DNA from: Phocaeicola_A sp963625535
GTDB taxonomy: Bacteria; Bacteroidota; Bacteroidia; Bacteroidales; Bacteroidaceae
DNA length: 46,562 bases
NCBI GenBank assembly: GCA_963625535.1
Contig: CAVFUK010000067.1
Location: 1 to 46,562, forward strand
Direction of reading: 5' to 3'
The notes under the pieces: generated by a model
Told to the model about the DNA's origin: nothing
The model's database searches: none
The model's input: the letters and a program-made list of their open reading frames with translations, nothing else
Shown here: positions 26,901-33,087 of the stretch, in pieces
How the letters are laid out: every line of letters begins with the position of its first letter
Numbering within the stretch: the stretch's first letter is position 1
Program-made: the position numbers and the translations under genes

Positions 26901-27662
26901 ACCTCTTGGAAGGCTTTCTATCCTGAGTTCGTGGAGGGCTATCCCACCGACCTCATCACTGTGATGAACCCCGTGGGCTACACACCGGAGGGATACATCA
27001 TCCTCGAAGGCAAGGACGGCACACAAGAGACTATCCTCAGCTATGCCACCTCGCACATCAACGAGCAGATTGACCGCCCCAACGGCGAGACCCTCGACTC
27101 CAACAACTGGGCCTACTATCTGGGTACCTCCACACCAAAGGCCAACATGAGCTTCACCAACCGCTTCACCTGGAGGGGCCTGACGCTCTCCATCATGCTC
27201 ACCGGACGCTTCGGTTACTACACCTACAAGCAGAATGAGCTTGTGGCTGTCGACAGCTCCAACCGCTCTTACTATTCGAAGAGCCTCGACGATGCCTTCC
27301 GCGTGTACGACGAGGGCTACGCTAACCAGACCAGCTACTCGGCCTTCCCGCTCTACAACGATGACAACTACGCCACCTACACGAGCACCAAGAGCTACAC
27401 CTACGCCTACACCGCCAGCAAGTTCTTCCGCAACATGTACATGAAGGGCGACCACATCCGTCTGAACGAGATCTTCCTCGGCTACGACCTGCCGAACAAA
27501 CTCCTGGCCAAGCAGAACGTGTTCAAGCGCGTGAACGTCTATGCACAGGCAAGCAACCTCGGCATCATCTGGAGCGCCGACGACGAGATGGACCCCGACT
27601 ATCCGACCGGAACCATCAAACCGATGCCGACCTTCACGTTTGGCTTGAAAGTGGGCTTTTAA
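23988..27662 (+). CDS. SusC/RagA-type TonB-dependent receptor with STN signalling domain
   Basis: 1224-residue outer-membrane importer and transducer. Domains: signal segment (about 18-36, ending SAAQAVA), STN domain (about 46-118, with KNGISVKEALEQVKEQSGIY and NDHVLITQ), a Pro/Ala/Gln linker, carboxypeptidase-D-like domain (132-210, TGTVVDENGNPLPGASVRV), MDELIVTGYQTISKE (211-225), plug (about 222-345, LKDAAATSIYGARAANGVI), then the 22-strand barrel ending FTFGLKVGF with the terminal Phe typical of outer-membrane proteins. The STN domain would contact the FecR protein encoded upstream. It forms a lidded transporter with the SusD-like lipoprotein 27 bp downstream. No glycosidase, sulfatase or peptidase lies nearby, so the ligand is not indicated. 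Confidence 0.97.
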   Translation: MKRQRERRLSWASSPTTRSLIFLVMLFFISAAQAVALNLDGGKHVSIQKNGISVKEALEQVKEQSGIYLLYQENIIDKSVRLDLNLKNASFREAMDVICPAAGLSYEVSNDHVLITQAKQPAAAQPAPKPQLTITGTVVDENGNPLPGASVRVNGTTLGTVADVNGNFTLKVPDTATSLQVSFVGMTTQTVKIGKGKTSVKVILSENKTQMDELIVTGYQTISKERATGAYSIIKSDELATKPTSNISTALNGLVPGLAVQSSPVEGTTRFVIRGKGTLQSSQTDVDPLIVVDGFAISSYSSENDPFATINPNDVESITVLKDAAATSIYGARAANGVIVITTKKGKEGNKLEISADAYWSISNRMDLDNLFNMASAENQFRFVELMHGYSPINLGYRDPYSSSLYRRQYMSEPYRLLYERDNRNSITAAQYQTEKSRLLALANQGAWKNDLNDYVLQNSLRNQYNVSLRGNTERMNYAFSASYDKEDGYSKGNDNQRIVLNMMTSTKLTKDLTFDLSLNSSFATQHDNGVSLTSIMGYISPWTRLVDDDGNYVHMPTSNTIYEPILESEYDGKTPADWHYNPVEDRQYTNDVAKTFNYRVQGGLSYKTHFGLNLSAKGQYERRHYTTRYESETGSYYVRNYYNTYSTLNSTTGMYESYFPTGGIYTEGGHDYESYNLRAQADYNLNIDKHAIVLLAGSEVLSATTEAIPTMTRYGYNKTTNSVLTQPDYVTYYTDIFGNRSKMPYRDMGSLSTLEDRYFSVYANAGYTYDEKYSLTASFRTDASNFQSKSQRDKFSPFWSVGGGWLMSKEKFMQDVSWVDMLKLRASIGIAGVAAGKSGTSNVTTVQTHSGNIIYTNNEAYNTISARGNETLTWEKSRTFNLGVDFSLFGNKLSGTVDFYNKFSYDVLSQATVPVILQGVTSSKFNNAEVLNRGIEFSLNSNLRIVDDLRWNGTLNFAYNHNEVKKYNLNTSWKAFYPEFVEGYPTDLITVMNPVGYTPEGYIILEGKDGTQETILSYATSHINEQIDRPNGETLDSNNWAYYLGTSTPKANMSFTNRFTWRGLTLSIMLTGRFGYYTYKQNELVAVDSSNRSYYSKSLDDAFRVYDEGYANQTSYSAFPLYNDDNYATYTSTKSYTYAYTASKFFRNMYMKGDHIRLNEIFLGYDLPNKLLAKQNVFKRVNVYAQASNLGIIWSADDEMDPDYPTGTIKPMPTFTFGLKVGF

Positions 27663-27689
27663 TGACAGAACGATTAAATGAATAGAATT

Positions 27690-29300
27690 ATGAAAAAGAA
27701 ATTACATATCATCGCTTCCTTGGTTGCCGCCTGCCTCACGTTTGGCGCATGCAGCGACTATCTGGACGAAACCCCGAACAAGTCGGGCAGCGCATACATC
27801 TATCACATGGACCAGTTGTATGGACTGATGGGAAGCCTCGACCTCTACACCTTCTCCGACCCCGACTACTACTTCTACAACTTCGTGGGCAGCTACATGT
27901 CGGAAGTGGAAATGCTGTCCGACGCTATGGAGTACGACCCCAAGTTCTATGCCTATGGACTGAAGGGCCTGCGCCCCAAATTGTATAGTGTATACAAGTG
28001 GGAGGGCGAAGAGTTCCTCGACGACGACGCCATGTCCACCACATGGACACCGAGCTACGAGCGCATCTTCCGCTTCAACACCGTGCTCGAGAATCTCGAT
28101 AAGGTGGAGCAGACCACCGTGGCCATCCACGACCAGGTGAAGGGCGAAGCCCTGTTTGGCCGTGCCTATTACCACTTCATCTTGTTGCAGATGTATTGCC
28201 TTTGGGACGAGAACGCTCCGGGCATCGGCTACCGCACCAGTTCGCTCTCTACCGATGTGCCGGCTCGTGAGACGGTGAAGTACACGCTCGACTGCATCAA
28301 TCAGGACTTGGATGATGCTGAGGCTGCCCTGACGAAGGCTGGCCGCACGGAGTTCGACGCTGACCGCAACTACCGTCCTACCGTGCCCACCGTGCAGGCT
28401 TTGCGTGCACGCATCGCCCTCTACCGTGGCGACTACACTACAGCGCTCGACAATGCCCAGAAGGCCTTGGCGGCGCATAGCGACCTGAAGACCTTCAAGG
28501 ACGATCCTTATTACCGGTTGTACAATGGTTACACCTTCTACCTCCTCGACCAGGATGGCAATGTGTCCAGCACCGTTCCGTGTAAGTACTCCGCCATGTT
28601 GTGGGGCTTGGGCGCACAGGCTGTTGCCGACTACGAGGAGTTCTACCTCCCGAGCATGTCCACAGGTAGCTATGGTCAGCCCATCTCCGACTGGTACTAC
28701 AACTTGTGGGATAGAGAGAACGATGCCCGCTGGATATACTTCTACAACTATAACCTCCCGATGCTGAACGCTTCGGGCATCCGCACCACGGCTGTCATCG
28801 ACGGCGTTTCGCAGCGCTACTGCCTGACGTACGACGTACTGCAATGGCTGAAACCCTCGAGCTTCCACTCCTATGTGCGCTTCAGCACCAACGGTCCTGG
28901 CATCCTCTTGGGTATGACCACTGCCGAGATGTATCTGATCGAGGCCGAGTGCCTGGCCCGCAGTGGCAAGACCGACGAGGCTGCCGAGGTATTGAAGACC
29001 CTGCGCCGTACCCGCTTCATGAACGAGACCTCCGCCGACGAGATTGGCGGTTCTGTGCAGGAAGTCCTCGACGAGCGCAGCCGCGAGATGGGAACCTTCT
29101 GGCGTTTCTGCGACATCAAACGATTGAATGGAGCTGAGAACGCCGGCATCTACATCCGTCGTCAGGTGATGTCCGACCCATTGGATCCCTCTACGGCCAC
29201 CGAGCTTGTCATCGCTCCGGACGACCCGCGCTGGGCCATCCCCTTCAGCTCCAACGAGGCTAAACGCATGGGCTGGGAGCAGAACCCCGGCTGGGAATAG
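27690..29300 (+). CDS. SusD/RagB-type surface lipoprotein
   Basis: 536-residue substrate-binding lid of the SusC partner. Lipoprotein signal MKKKLHIIASLVAACLTFGA with Cys21 in the lipobox FGAC, followed by SDYLDE, acidic residues typical of the Bacteroidota surface-export signal. Four TPR-like helical pairs are visible, e.g. IFRFNTVLENLDKV, VKGEALFGRAYYHFILLQMY, VQALRARIALYRGDYTTALDNAQKAL and TAEMYLIEAECLARSGKTDEAAEVL, and the family end DPRWAIPFSSNEAKRMGWEQNPGW. An ATG 12 bp upstream (27678) is also possible. The terminator at 29329-29380 ends the operon. Confidence 0.96.
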   Translation: MKKKLHIIASLVAACLTFGACSDYLDETPNKSGSAYIYHMDQLYGLMGSLDLYTFSDPDYYFYNFVGSYMSEVEMLSDAMEYDPKFYAYGLKGLRPKLYSVYKWEGEEFLDDDAMSTTWTPSYERIFRFNTVLENLDKVEQTTVAIHDQVKGEALFGRAYYHFILLQMYCLWDENAPGIGYRTSSLSTDVPARETVKYTLDCINQDLDDAEAALTKAGRTEFDADRNYRPTVPTVQALRARIALYRGDYTTALDNAQKALAAHSDLKTFKDDPYYRLYNGYTFYLLDQDGNVSSTVPCKYSAMLWGLGAQAVADYEEFYLPSMSTGSYGQPISDWYYNLWDRENDARWIYFYNYNLPMLNASGIRTTAVIDGVSQRYCLTYDVLQWLKPSSFHSYVRFSTNGPGILLGMTTAEMYLIEAECLARSGKTDEAAEVLKTLRRTRFMNETSADEIGGSVQEVLDERSREMGTFWRFCDIKRLNGAENAGIYIRRQVMSDPLDPSTATELVIAPDDPRWAIPFSSNEAKRMGWEQNPGWE

Positions 29301-29328
29301 ACCCTTAACTCACTTATAAATATGTATG

Positions 29329-29380
29329 TCGCCATCGTTCCCACCACTCACAGTCGGTGGAAATGGTGGCGATTCCTTTT
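29329..29380 (+). terminator. Terminator of the sigma-fecR-susC-susD operon
   Basis: Stem arms 29329-29345 and 29356-29372 (17 bp, with two G-U pairs and one mismatch), a 10-nt loop, then TTCCTTTT. Placed 29 bp after the susD stop. Confidence 0.85.
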
Positions 29381-29422
29381 GTGTCCATTGAGGTGAATCC
29401 TCGTAGGCAAATAGTTAAAGCA

Positions 29423-29478
29423 CCCCGTTCTATAGCAGTTATCTGTGGAACTCCACGGATATCTGCTGTAAAACGGGG
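29423..29478. repeat. Long 26-bp hairpin between the convergent susD and B3/B4 genes
   Basis: Arms 29423-29448 and 29453-29478 pair over 26 positions with two mismatches and two G-U pairs around a 4-nt loop (AACT). The arms start and end in CCCCGTT and AACGGGG. No good T-run follows on either strand, although the minus-strand side could still serve the B3/B4 gene. A 19-bp direct repeat, CGTTTTGTG(T/C)CC(G/C)CTACCA, occurs right after it (29479-29497) and again at 29543-29561, where it overlaps the end of the B3/B4 gene. Confidence 0.7.
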
Positions 29479-29555
29479 CGTTTTGTGTCCGCTACCATCG
29501 TCTGGCGATAGTGACGTGGCTAAGGTGGGCTGTGGGGCGGGACGTTTTGTGCCCT

Positions 29556-30227
29556 CTACCACCCGAACTTGATGAGCTTGCCCCCATCGGAGGCGGCATA
29601 CTTGCGGATCAGTTCCTGCAGGTGTGCGGCGCTCTCGAGCAGTCCTTGCTCGCCGCTGTAACCGTTGATGATGGCCAGCAGGTGGGTGGTGTCTAGGGAG
29701 AGTTTGGTGCGCTCGTTGTCGCTCGTGGGGGTGCCTATGCCCCCGATGGCGTCGCGATAGACGGGCATGCCTTCGATGTTGAGCGGGCCGCGACCGATGC
29801 CTTCGTAGGGTTCGTCCTTACGACCGATGCCCAGCGTGAGGGTGTCGCCCTCTATCTTGTCCGCGTCGAACCCGCCGATGGAGTAGCCGCTGGCTATCGA
29901 CTCCAGGTTGATGAGGTCCACCACCGTGTCTATCTGATAGAGCTCCATCCCCTTGAGGATGCGGCGACAGAGGGCCTCGCCCGAGGGCCGGTAGCGGCTC
30001 GGGTCTTTACCGCAGCGCTTGTATGCCTCGCGTGTGGCCTCTATGGTGGCCATCTGTTTGATGGACTCGGTGGTGTACTTGGCGCGGTACTCCGTCATGA
30101 AGTGGCCTATCTCTGCCCACAACTCAGCACTGTAGGGACTATTGCTGACCGTCGCGTCCACGGCCACGCCCCGGAACAACGGACAGGCTTTGCGTATCTC
30201 GTCGGATACTGTGATATGAAATTCCAT
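29556..30227 (-). CDS. Stand-alone B3/B4 (PheRS beta-like) domain protein
   Basis: 223-residue protein of the B3/B4 family, a domain otherwise found as the editing module of the phenylalanyl-tRNA synthetase beta subunit. Visible marks: GKDPSRYRPSGEALCRRILKG, TVVDLINLESIASGYSIGGFDADKI, PVYRDAIGGIGTPTSDNERTKLS and the late LLAIINGYSG. There is no tRNA synthetase core. An editing or amino-acid-binding role is suggested by the domain only; the true function of such free-standing proteins is not known to me. The start at 30227 was chosen because a -7 element lies at 30249-30256, so the longer frame up to 30314 would begin upstream of the promoter. Confidence 0.88.
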   Translation of the reverse strand: MEFHITVSDEIRKACPLFRGVAVDATVSNSPYSAELWAEIGHFMTEYRAKYTTESIKQMATIEATREAYKRCGKDPSRYRPSGEALCRRILKGMELYQIDTVVDLINLESIASGYSIGGFDADKIEGDTLTLGIGRKDEPYEGIGRGPLNIEGMPVYRDAIGGIGTPTSDNERTKLSLDTTHLLAIINGYSGEQGLLESAAHLQELIRKYAASDGGKLIKFGW

Positions 30228-30248
30228 ACTCTTTCTGCTTTTACGCTG

Positions 30249-30256
30249 CAAAGATA
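30249..30256 (-). promoter_or_regulatory. Candidate -7 element of the B3/B4 gene
   Basis: TATCTTTG on the minus strand matches TAnnTTTG; a clear TTTG at -33 is lacking. Transcription would begin near 30243, about 15 nt before the ATG at 30227. Confidence 0.5.
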
Positions 30257-30470
30257 GACGTTCCTCGCGAATAATGAATAACAGGAAGCACGCGTACGTT
30301 CGAGGGTAGGTCATAGGAGCCCAATGGAGACTCTGCCTAGGGTTGTCATTGTGGTAATGTGTATGCGATAACGGGGCTATTTAGTCCATCGGGAGAGGCT
30401 TTAGGAAGATAAAAACGGGTGTTTCGCTGCTTTTTTTGTGCAATATAGGCAAAGAATCAAAAAACTCCAC

Positions 30471-30478
30471 TATTTTTG
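30471..30478 (+). promoter_or_regulatory. Candidate -7 element of the acyltransferase pair
   Basis: TATTTTTG matches TAnnTTTG and precedes the ATG at 30503 by 24 bp; no TTTG is found at the expected -33 position. The 214 bp between this and the B3/B4 promoter show no other feature. Confidence 0.45.
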
Positions 30479-30502
30479 CATCCAATTATCGATAAGTGCG
30501 CA

Positions 30503-31321
30503 ATGACTGACGACCAAATCTTTCTGTTGGACGTGGAGCAGATAATCCGCTCGAAGGTGGGGGACAAGATGAAGTATGTACCCCGCTTTGTGGTGTCCTA
30601 TCTCAAGAAAATACTCCATGAGGAGGAGCTGAACGAGTTTCTGAAACGAGAGAAAAGCCGCTCGGGCGTGGACTTCCTGGCGGATTGCATGGAATTCCTC
30701 GATGCGAAGCTGGAGGTGGTGGGCCAGGAGAACCTGCCCGCCGACGGCCGCTGTACCTTCGTGAGCAACCACCCGCTGGGCGGACAAGACGGCATTTCGC
30801 TGGGCTATCTGCTGGGTACACACTACGATGGGAAGATAAAGTACCTGGTCAACGACATGCTGATGAACATACACGGACTGGCACCCCTCTGTGTGCCGGT
30901 GAACAAGACGGGCGGACAAAGCCGCGGACTGTCCCATCTAGTGGATGGGGCCTTCCAGTCGGACAACCACATCATCATGTTCCCCGCCGGACTTTGCTCG
31001 CGTCGCCGTGGCGGTGTCATCCGCGACCTGGAGTGGAAGAAGACCTTCGTGCTGAAGAGCATACAGACGCAGCGCACCGTTGTCCCCATCCATTTCGAGG
31101 GACGCAACTCCGACTTCTTCTACCGCCTGGCCAACATCAGCAAGGCGCTGGGCATCAAGTTCAATATCGCCATGATATATCTGGCGGACGAGATGTTCAA
31201 GAATCGTCACAAGACATTTAAAGTAACCATAGGCAAACCCATACCCTGGCAGACCTTCGACAAGTCGAAGTCGCCGCTGCAGTGGGCGGACTATGTGAAA
31301 GAAATAGTATACAAGCTCTAG
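30503..31321 (+). CDS. glsA: PlsC-type O-acyltransferase, probable glycine-lipid synthase GlsA
   Basis: 272-residue acyltransferase of the glycerol-phosphate acyltransferase superfamily. In B. thetaiotaomicron the adjacent pair glsB/glsA makes glycine lipids: GlsB N-acylates glycine with a 3-hydroxy fatty acid and GlsA O-acylates it. Motifs: NHPLGGQDG (89-97) in place of the usual NHX4D, FPAGLCSR (160-167) in place of FPEG, and VVPIHFEGRNSDFFYRL for the acceptor site. The ATG at 30503 was preferred; a TTG at 30476 in frame overlaps the candidate -7 element. It is 6 bp before the GNAT gene. The gene name is by similarity of type and adjacency and was not tested by alignment. Confidence 0.8.
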   Translation: MTDDQIFLLDVEQIIRSKVGDKMKYVPRFVVSYLKKILHEEELNEFLKREKSRSGVDFLADCMEFLDAKLEVVGQENLPADGRCTFVSNHPLGGQDGISLGYLLGTHYDGKIKYLVNDMLMNIHGLAPLCVPVNKTGGQSRGLSHLVDGAFQSDNHIIMFPAGLCSRRRGGVIRDLEWKKTFVLKSIQTQRTVVPIHFEGRNSDFFYRLANISKALGIKFNIAMIYLADEMFKNRHKTFKVTIGKPIPWQTFDKSKSPLQWADYVKEIVYKL

Positions 31322-31327
31322 AGAAAC

Positions 31328-32308
31328 ATGATAGAAGAGATTATTGCACCGGTTAGCAGGGAGGTCCTGAAGTCGGAACTGACGGACGACAAACGCCTGC
31401 GGCTCACCAATAAGAGTCACAACGAAATTTATATAGTTACCTATCAGGACTCGCCCAACGTGGTGCGGGAGATTGGTCGTCTGAGGGAAATCGCTTTCCG
31501 TGCCGCCGGTGGCGGAACGGGCATGTCGCTCGACCTCGACGAGTACGACACGATGGAGAACCCCTACAAGCAACTCATCGTTTGGAACCCCGAGGCTGAG
31601 GAGATTATCGGTGGATACCGCTATCTGCTGGGCACCGATGTCCGCATGGACGCCGAAGGCCGCCCCATGTTGGCTACGGCCCACATGTTCAACTTCTCGA
31701 AGAAGTTCCTCGATGAGTACCTGCCCACCACTATCGAGCTGGGCCGCTCGTTTGTGACGCTCGAGTACCAGAGCACCCGCTCCGATGCCAAGAGTCTCTT
31801 TGCCCTCGACAACTTGTGGGACGGACTGGGAGCCCTCACTGTGGTGATGCCCACCGTGAAGTATTTCTTCGGCAAGATGACCATGTATCCGTCGTTCAAC
31901 CGCCGTGGCCGCGACATGATACTCTACTTCCTCAATAAACACTTCGGCGACAAGGACAACCTCATCACTCCGATGAAGCCCCTCAGTATAGAGGCCGACC
32001 CCAATGAGCTGGCTCAGCTGTTCAACGAAGACTCCTTCAAGGAGGACTACAAGATACTCAACCGCGAGGTGCGAAAGCTAGGCTTCAACATCCCGCCCTT
32101 GGTGAACGCCTACATGGGTTTGTCGCCCACGATGCGCATGTTCGGTACCGCCATCAACTATGGCTTCGGCGATGTGGAGGAGACCGGCATCCTCATAGCC
32201 GTCAACGAGATATTGGAGGAGAAACGCATCCGTCACATCGAGAGCTTCGTGAAGCAGCACCCCGAGTCGCTGAAGATTACATCCGGAGCTAACAAGGTGA
32301 TTTCCTGA
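31328..32308 (+). CDS. glsB: GNAT-type N-acyltransferase, probable glycine-lipid synthase GlsB
   Basis: 326-residue protein related to the OlsB/GlsB acyltransferases that attach an acyl chain to the amino group of ornithine or glycine. Seen: an N-terminal GNAT-like region with IGRLREIAFRAAGGGTGMSL, IVWNPEAEEIIGGYRYLLG, ELGRSFVTLEYQS, LFALDNLWDGLGALTVVMP and YPSFNRRGRDMILYFLNKHF, then a C-terminal part with VRKLGFNIPPLVNAYMGLSPTMRMFGTAINYGFGD split by short loops. It begins 6 bp after glsA, so the pair is one operon. An 11-base C-run starts 7 bp after its stop. Confidence 0.8.
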   Translation: MIEEIIAPVSREVLKSELTDDKRLRLTNKSHNEIYIVTYQDSPNVVREIGRLREIAFRAAGGGTGMSLDLDEYDTMENPYKQLIVWNPEAEEIIGGYRYLLGTDVRMDAEGRPMLATAHMFNFSKKFLDEYLPTTIELGRSFVTLEYQSTRSDAKSLFALDNLWDGLGALTVVMPTVKYFFGKMTMYPSFNRRGRDMILYFLNKHFGDKDNLITPMKPLSIEADPNELAQLFNEDSFKEDYKILNREVRKLGFNIPPLVNAYMGLSPTMRMFGTAINYGFGDVEETGILIAVNEILEEKRIRHIESFVKQHPESLKITSGANKVIS

Positions 32309-32314
32309 TGATTA

Positions 32315-32325
32315 CCCCCCCCCCC
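32315..32325 (+). repeat. Poly-C tract (C11)
   Basis: Eleven consecutive C residues, the longest single-base run noticed in the window, 7 bp after the glsB stop and about 300 bp upstream of the HTH start. Confidence 0.9.
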
Positions 32326-32366
32326 ATACGGGTTTAGCGTAGTCACACATACATTACTATATATGT

Positions 32367-32403
32367 TACGGGCCATTGCGCTGAGAGGGCGTAGTGGCCC
32401 GTA
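32367..32403 (+). other. Hairpin of unknown role
   Basis: TACGGGCCA (32367-32375) and TGGCCCGTA (32395-32403) form a perfect 9-bp stem around a 19-nt loop. No T-run follows, so it is not a normal intrinsic terminator; it may be an RNA end, an attenuator or a protein site. Confidence 0.5.
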
Positions 32404-32513
32404 CTGCATCCGTGCGCCTGCACTATAGGACATTCACCACTTCACAACGCACCAGGCGTATATGTGTTTTCGAGCAATATATCGAGCGCAGAAAAACACG
32501 TTCCACGGACCTA

Positions 32514-32540
32514 AGTGTCGCCTATATGTTTACATGTAAA
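32514..32540 (+). promoter_or_regulatory. 27-bp direct repeat 1 with palindrome TTTACATGTAAA (operator-like)
   Basis: Begins AGTGTCGCC and ends in the perfect 12-bp palindrome TTTACATGTAAA (32529-32540). Identical at 24 of 27 positions to 32946-32972. It sits 81 bp upstream of the HTH start codon. Likely operator of the small HTH regulator (inference). Confidence 0.7.
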
Positions 32541-32620
32541 GTAAATGGCGACGTTTATTTCTTTAACACTATTACATTATTTAATTCTTTTGTAAACAAG
32601 CAATGCAAACGGAAGGATAT

Positions 32621-32845
32621 ATGATATCTATCGGACAACTTATTCAGTCAAAACTCAGTGAGAATGGGAAAACGGTCGTTTGGCTTTCTGCCCAGATACC
32701 GTGTAGTAGGCAAAATCTGTACAAGGTCTTCAAGAAGGACTGTATAGATACGGAGATGCTCATGCGCATCTCCCAGATCTTGGAGTACGACTTCTTTCAA
32801 GTCTATTCCGCCGAATACAGGAGTCGGACGGGGGAGTCGGAGTAG
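32621..32845 (+). CDS. Small helix-turn-helix regulator
   Basis: 74-residue protein, essentially one DNA-binding domain. The pattern IGQLIQSKLSENGKTVVWLSAQIPCSR, then NLYKVFKKDCIDTEMLMRIS and LEYDFFQVY, is the layout of short XRE-like regulators frequent in Bacteroidales (residues 3-30 and 32-60 form the helices). The start ATG at 32621 gives MISIGQLI; an ATG 18 bp upstream (32603) is possible. It is bracketed by two 27-bp repeats holding TTTACATGTAAA, one before it and one before the lipoprotein gene, so autoregulation and control of the lipoprotein module are plausible. No effector or sensor domain is present. Confidence 0.82.
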   Translation: MISIGQLIQSKLSENGKTVVWLSAQIPCSRQNLYKVFKKDCIDTEMLMRISQILEYDFFQVYSAEYRSRTGESE

Positions 32846-32929
32846 CGGGCCGCAAGTAGCGGTTCCGCTTCCGCTCCCCTGTCGGGGTTCTACTGCTACG
32901 GTGCAAGGGATGGTCGGCCATGGCACGTG

Positions 32930-32944
32930 CACGGGAGTCCCGTG
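32930..32944 (+). other. Tight hairpin after the HTH gene
   Basis: CACGGG and CCCGTG separated by AGT form a 6-bp GC-rich stem immediately before the second 27-bp repeat. No T-run follows, so termination is doubtful. The rest of 32846-33087 is noncoding. Confidence 0.4.
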
Positions 32945-32945
32945 T

Positions 32946-32972
32946 AGTGTCGCCAATGCGTTTACATGTAAA
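32946..32972 (+). promoter_or_regulatory. 27-bp direct repeat 2 with palindrome TTTACATGTAAA (operator-like)
   Basis: Second copy of the AGTGTCGCC...TTTACATGTAAA repeat, 24/27 identical to the first, same orientation, 406 bp apart. It lies 115 bp upstream of the first coiled-coil lipoprotein start. No consensus housekeeping promoter is seen between it and that start. Confidence 0.7.
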
Positions 32973-33087
32973 CCCTTTGATGACACGCTATCGCGCTCCT
33001 CAAACGCTTTTCTTTCTTCCTTTGCGAAACCGTTAGTCGGGACAAAATAGGAATCAATTATTTATTAACAAATTGAACTAATAAAGT

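Larger units (their letters stand above)
32309..32620. other. 312-bp intergenic region before the HTH gene
   Basis: No gene is supportable here. It contains an 11-base C-run (32315-32325), a 9-bp hairpin (32367-32403), a weaker hairpin GTGTTTT/AAAACAC (32464-32499) and the first 27-bp repeat (32514-32540). No consensus TTTG/TAnnTTTG promoter was found. Confidence 0.6.

Noticed and set aside
26388..27455. Long open frame on the minus strand inside the second susC gene
   Set aside because: Antisense shadow of a well-supported receptor gene; composition is Val/Gly/His rich without motifs.
30476..30502. TTG start 27 bp upstream for the GlsA-like acyltransferase
   Set aside because: It overlaps the candidate -7 element TATTTTTG and would start the protein within the promoter; the ATG at 30503 is preferred.
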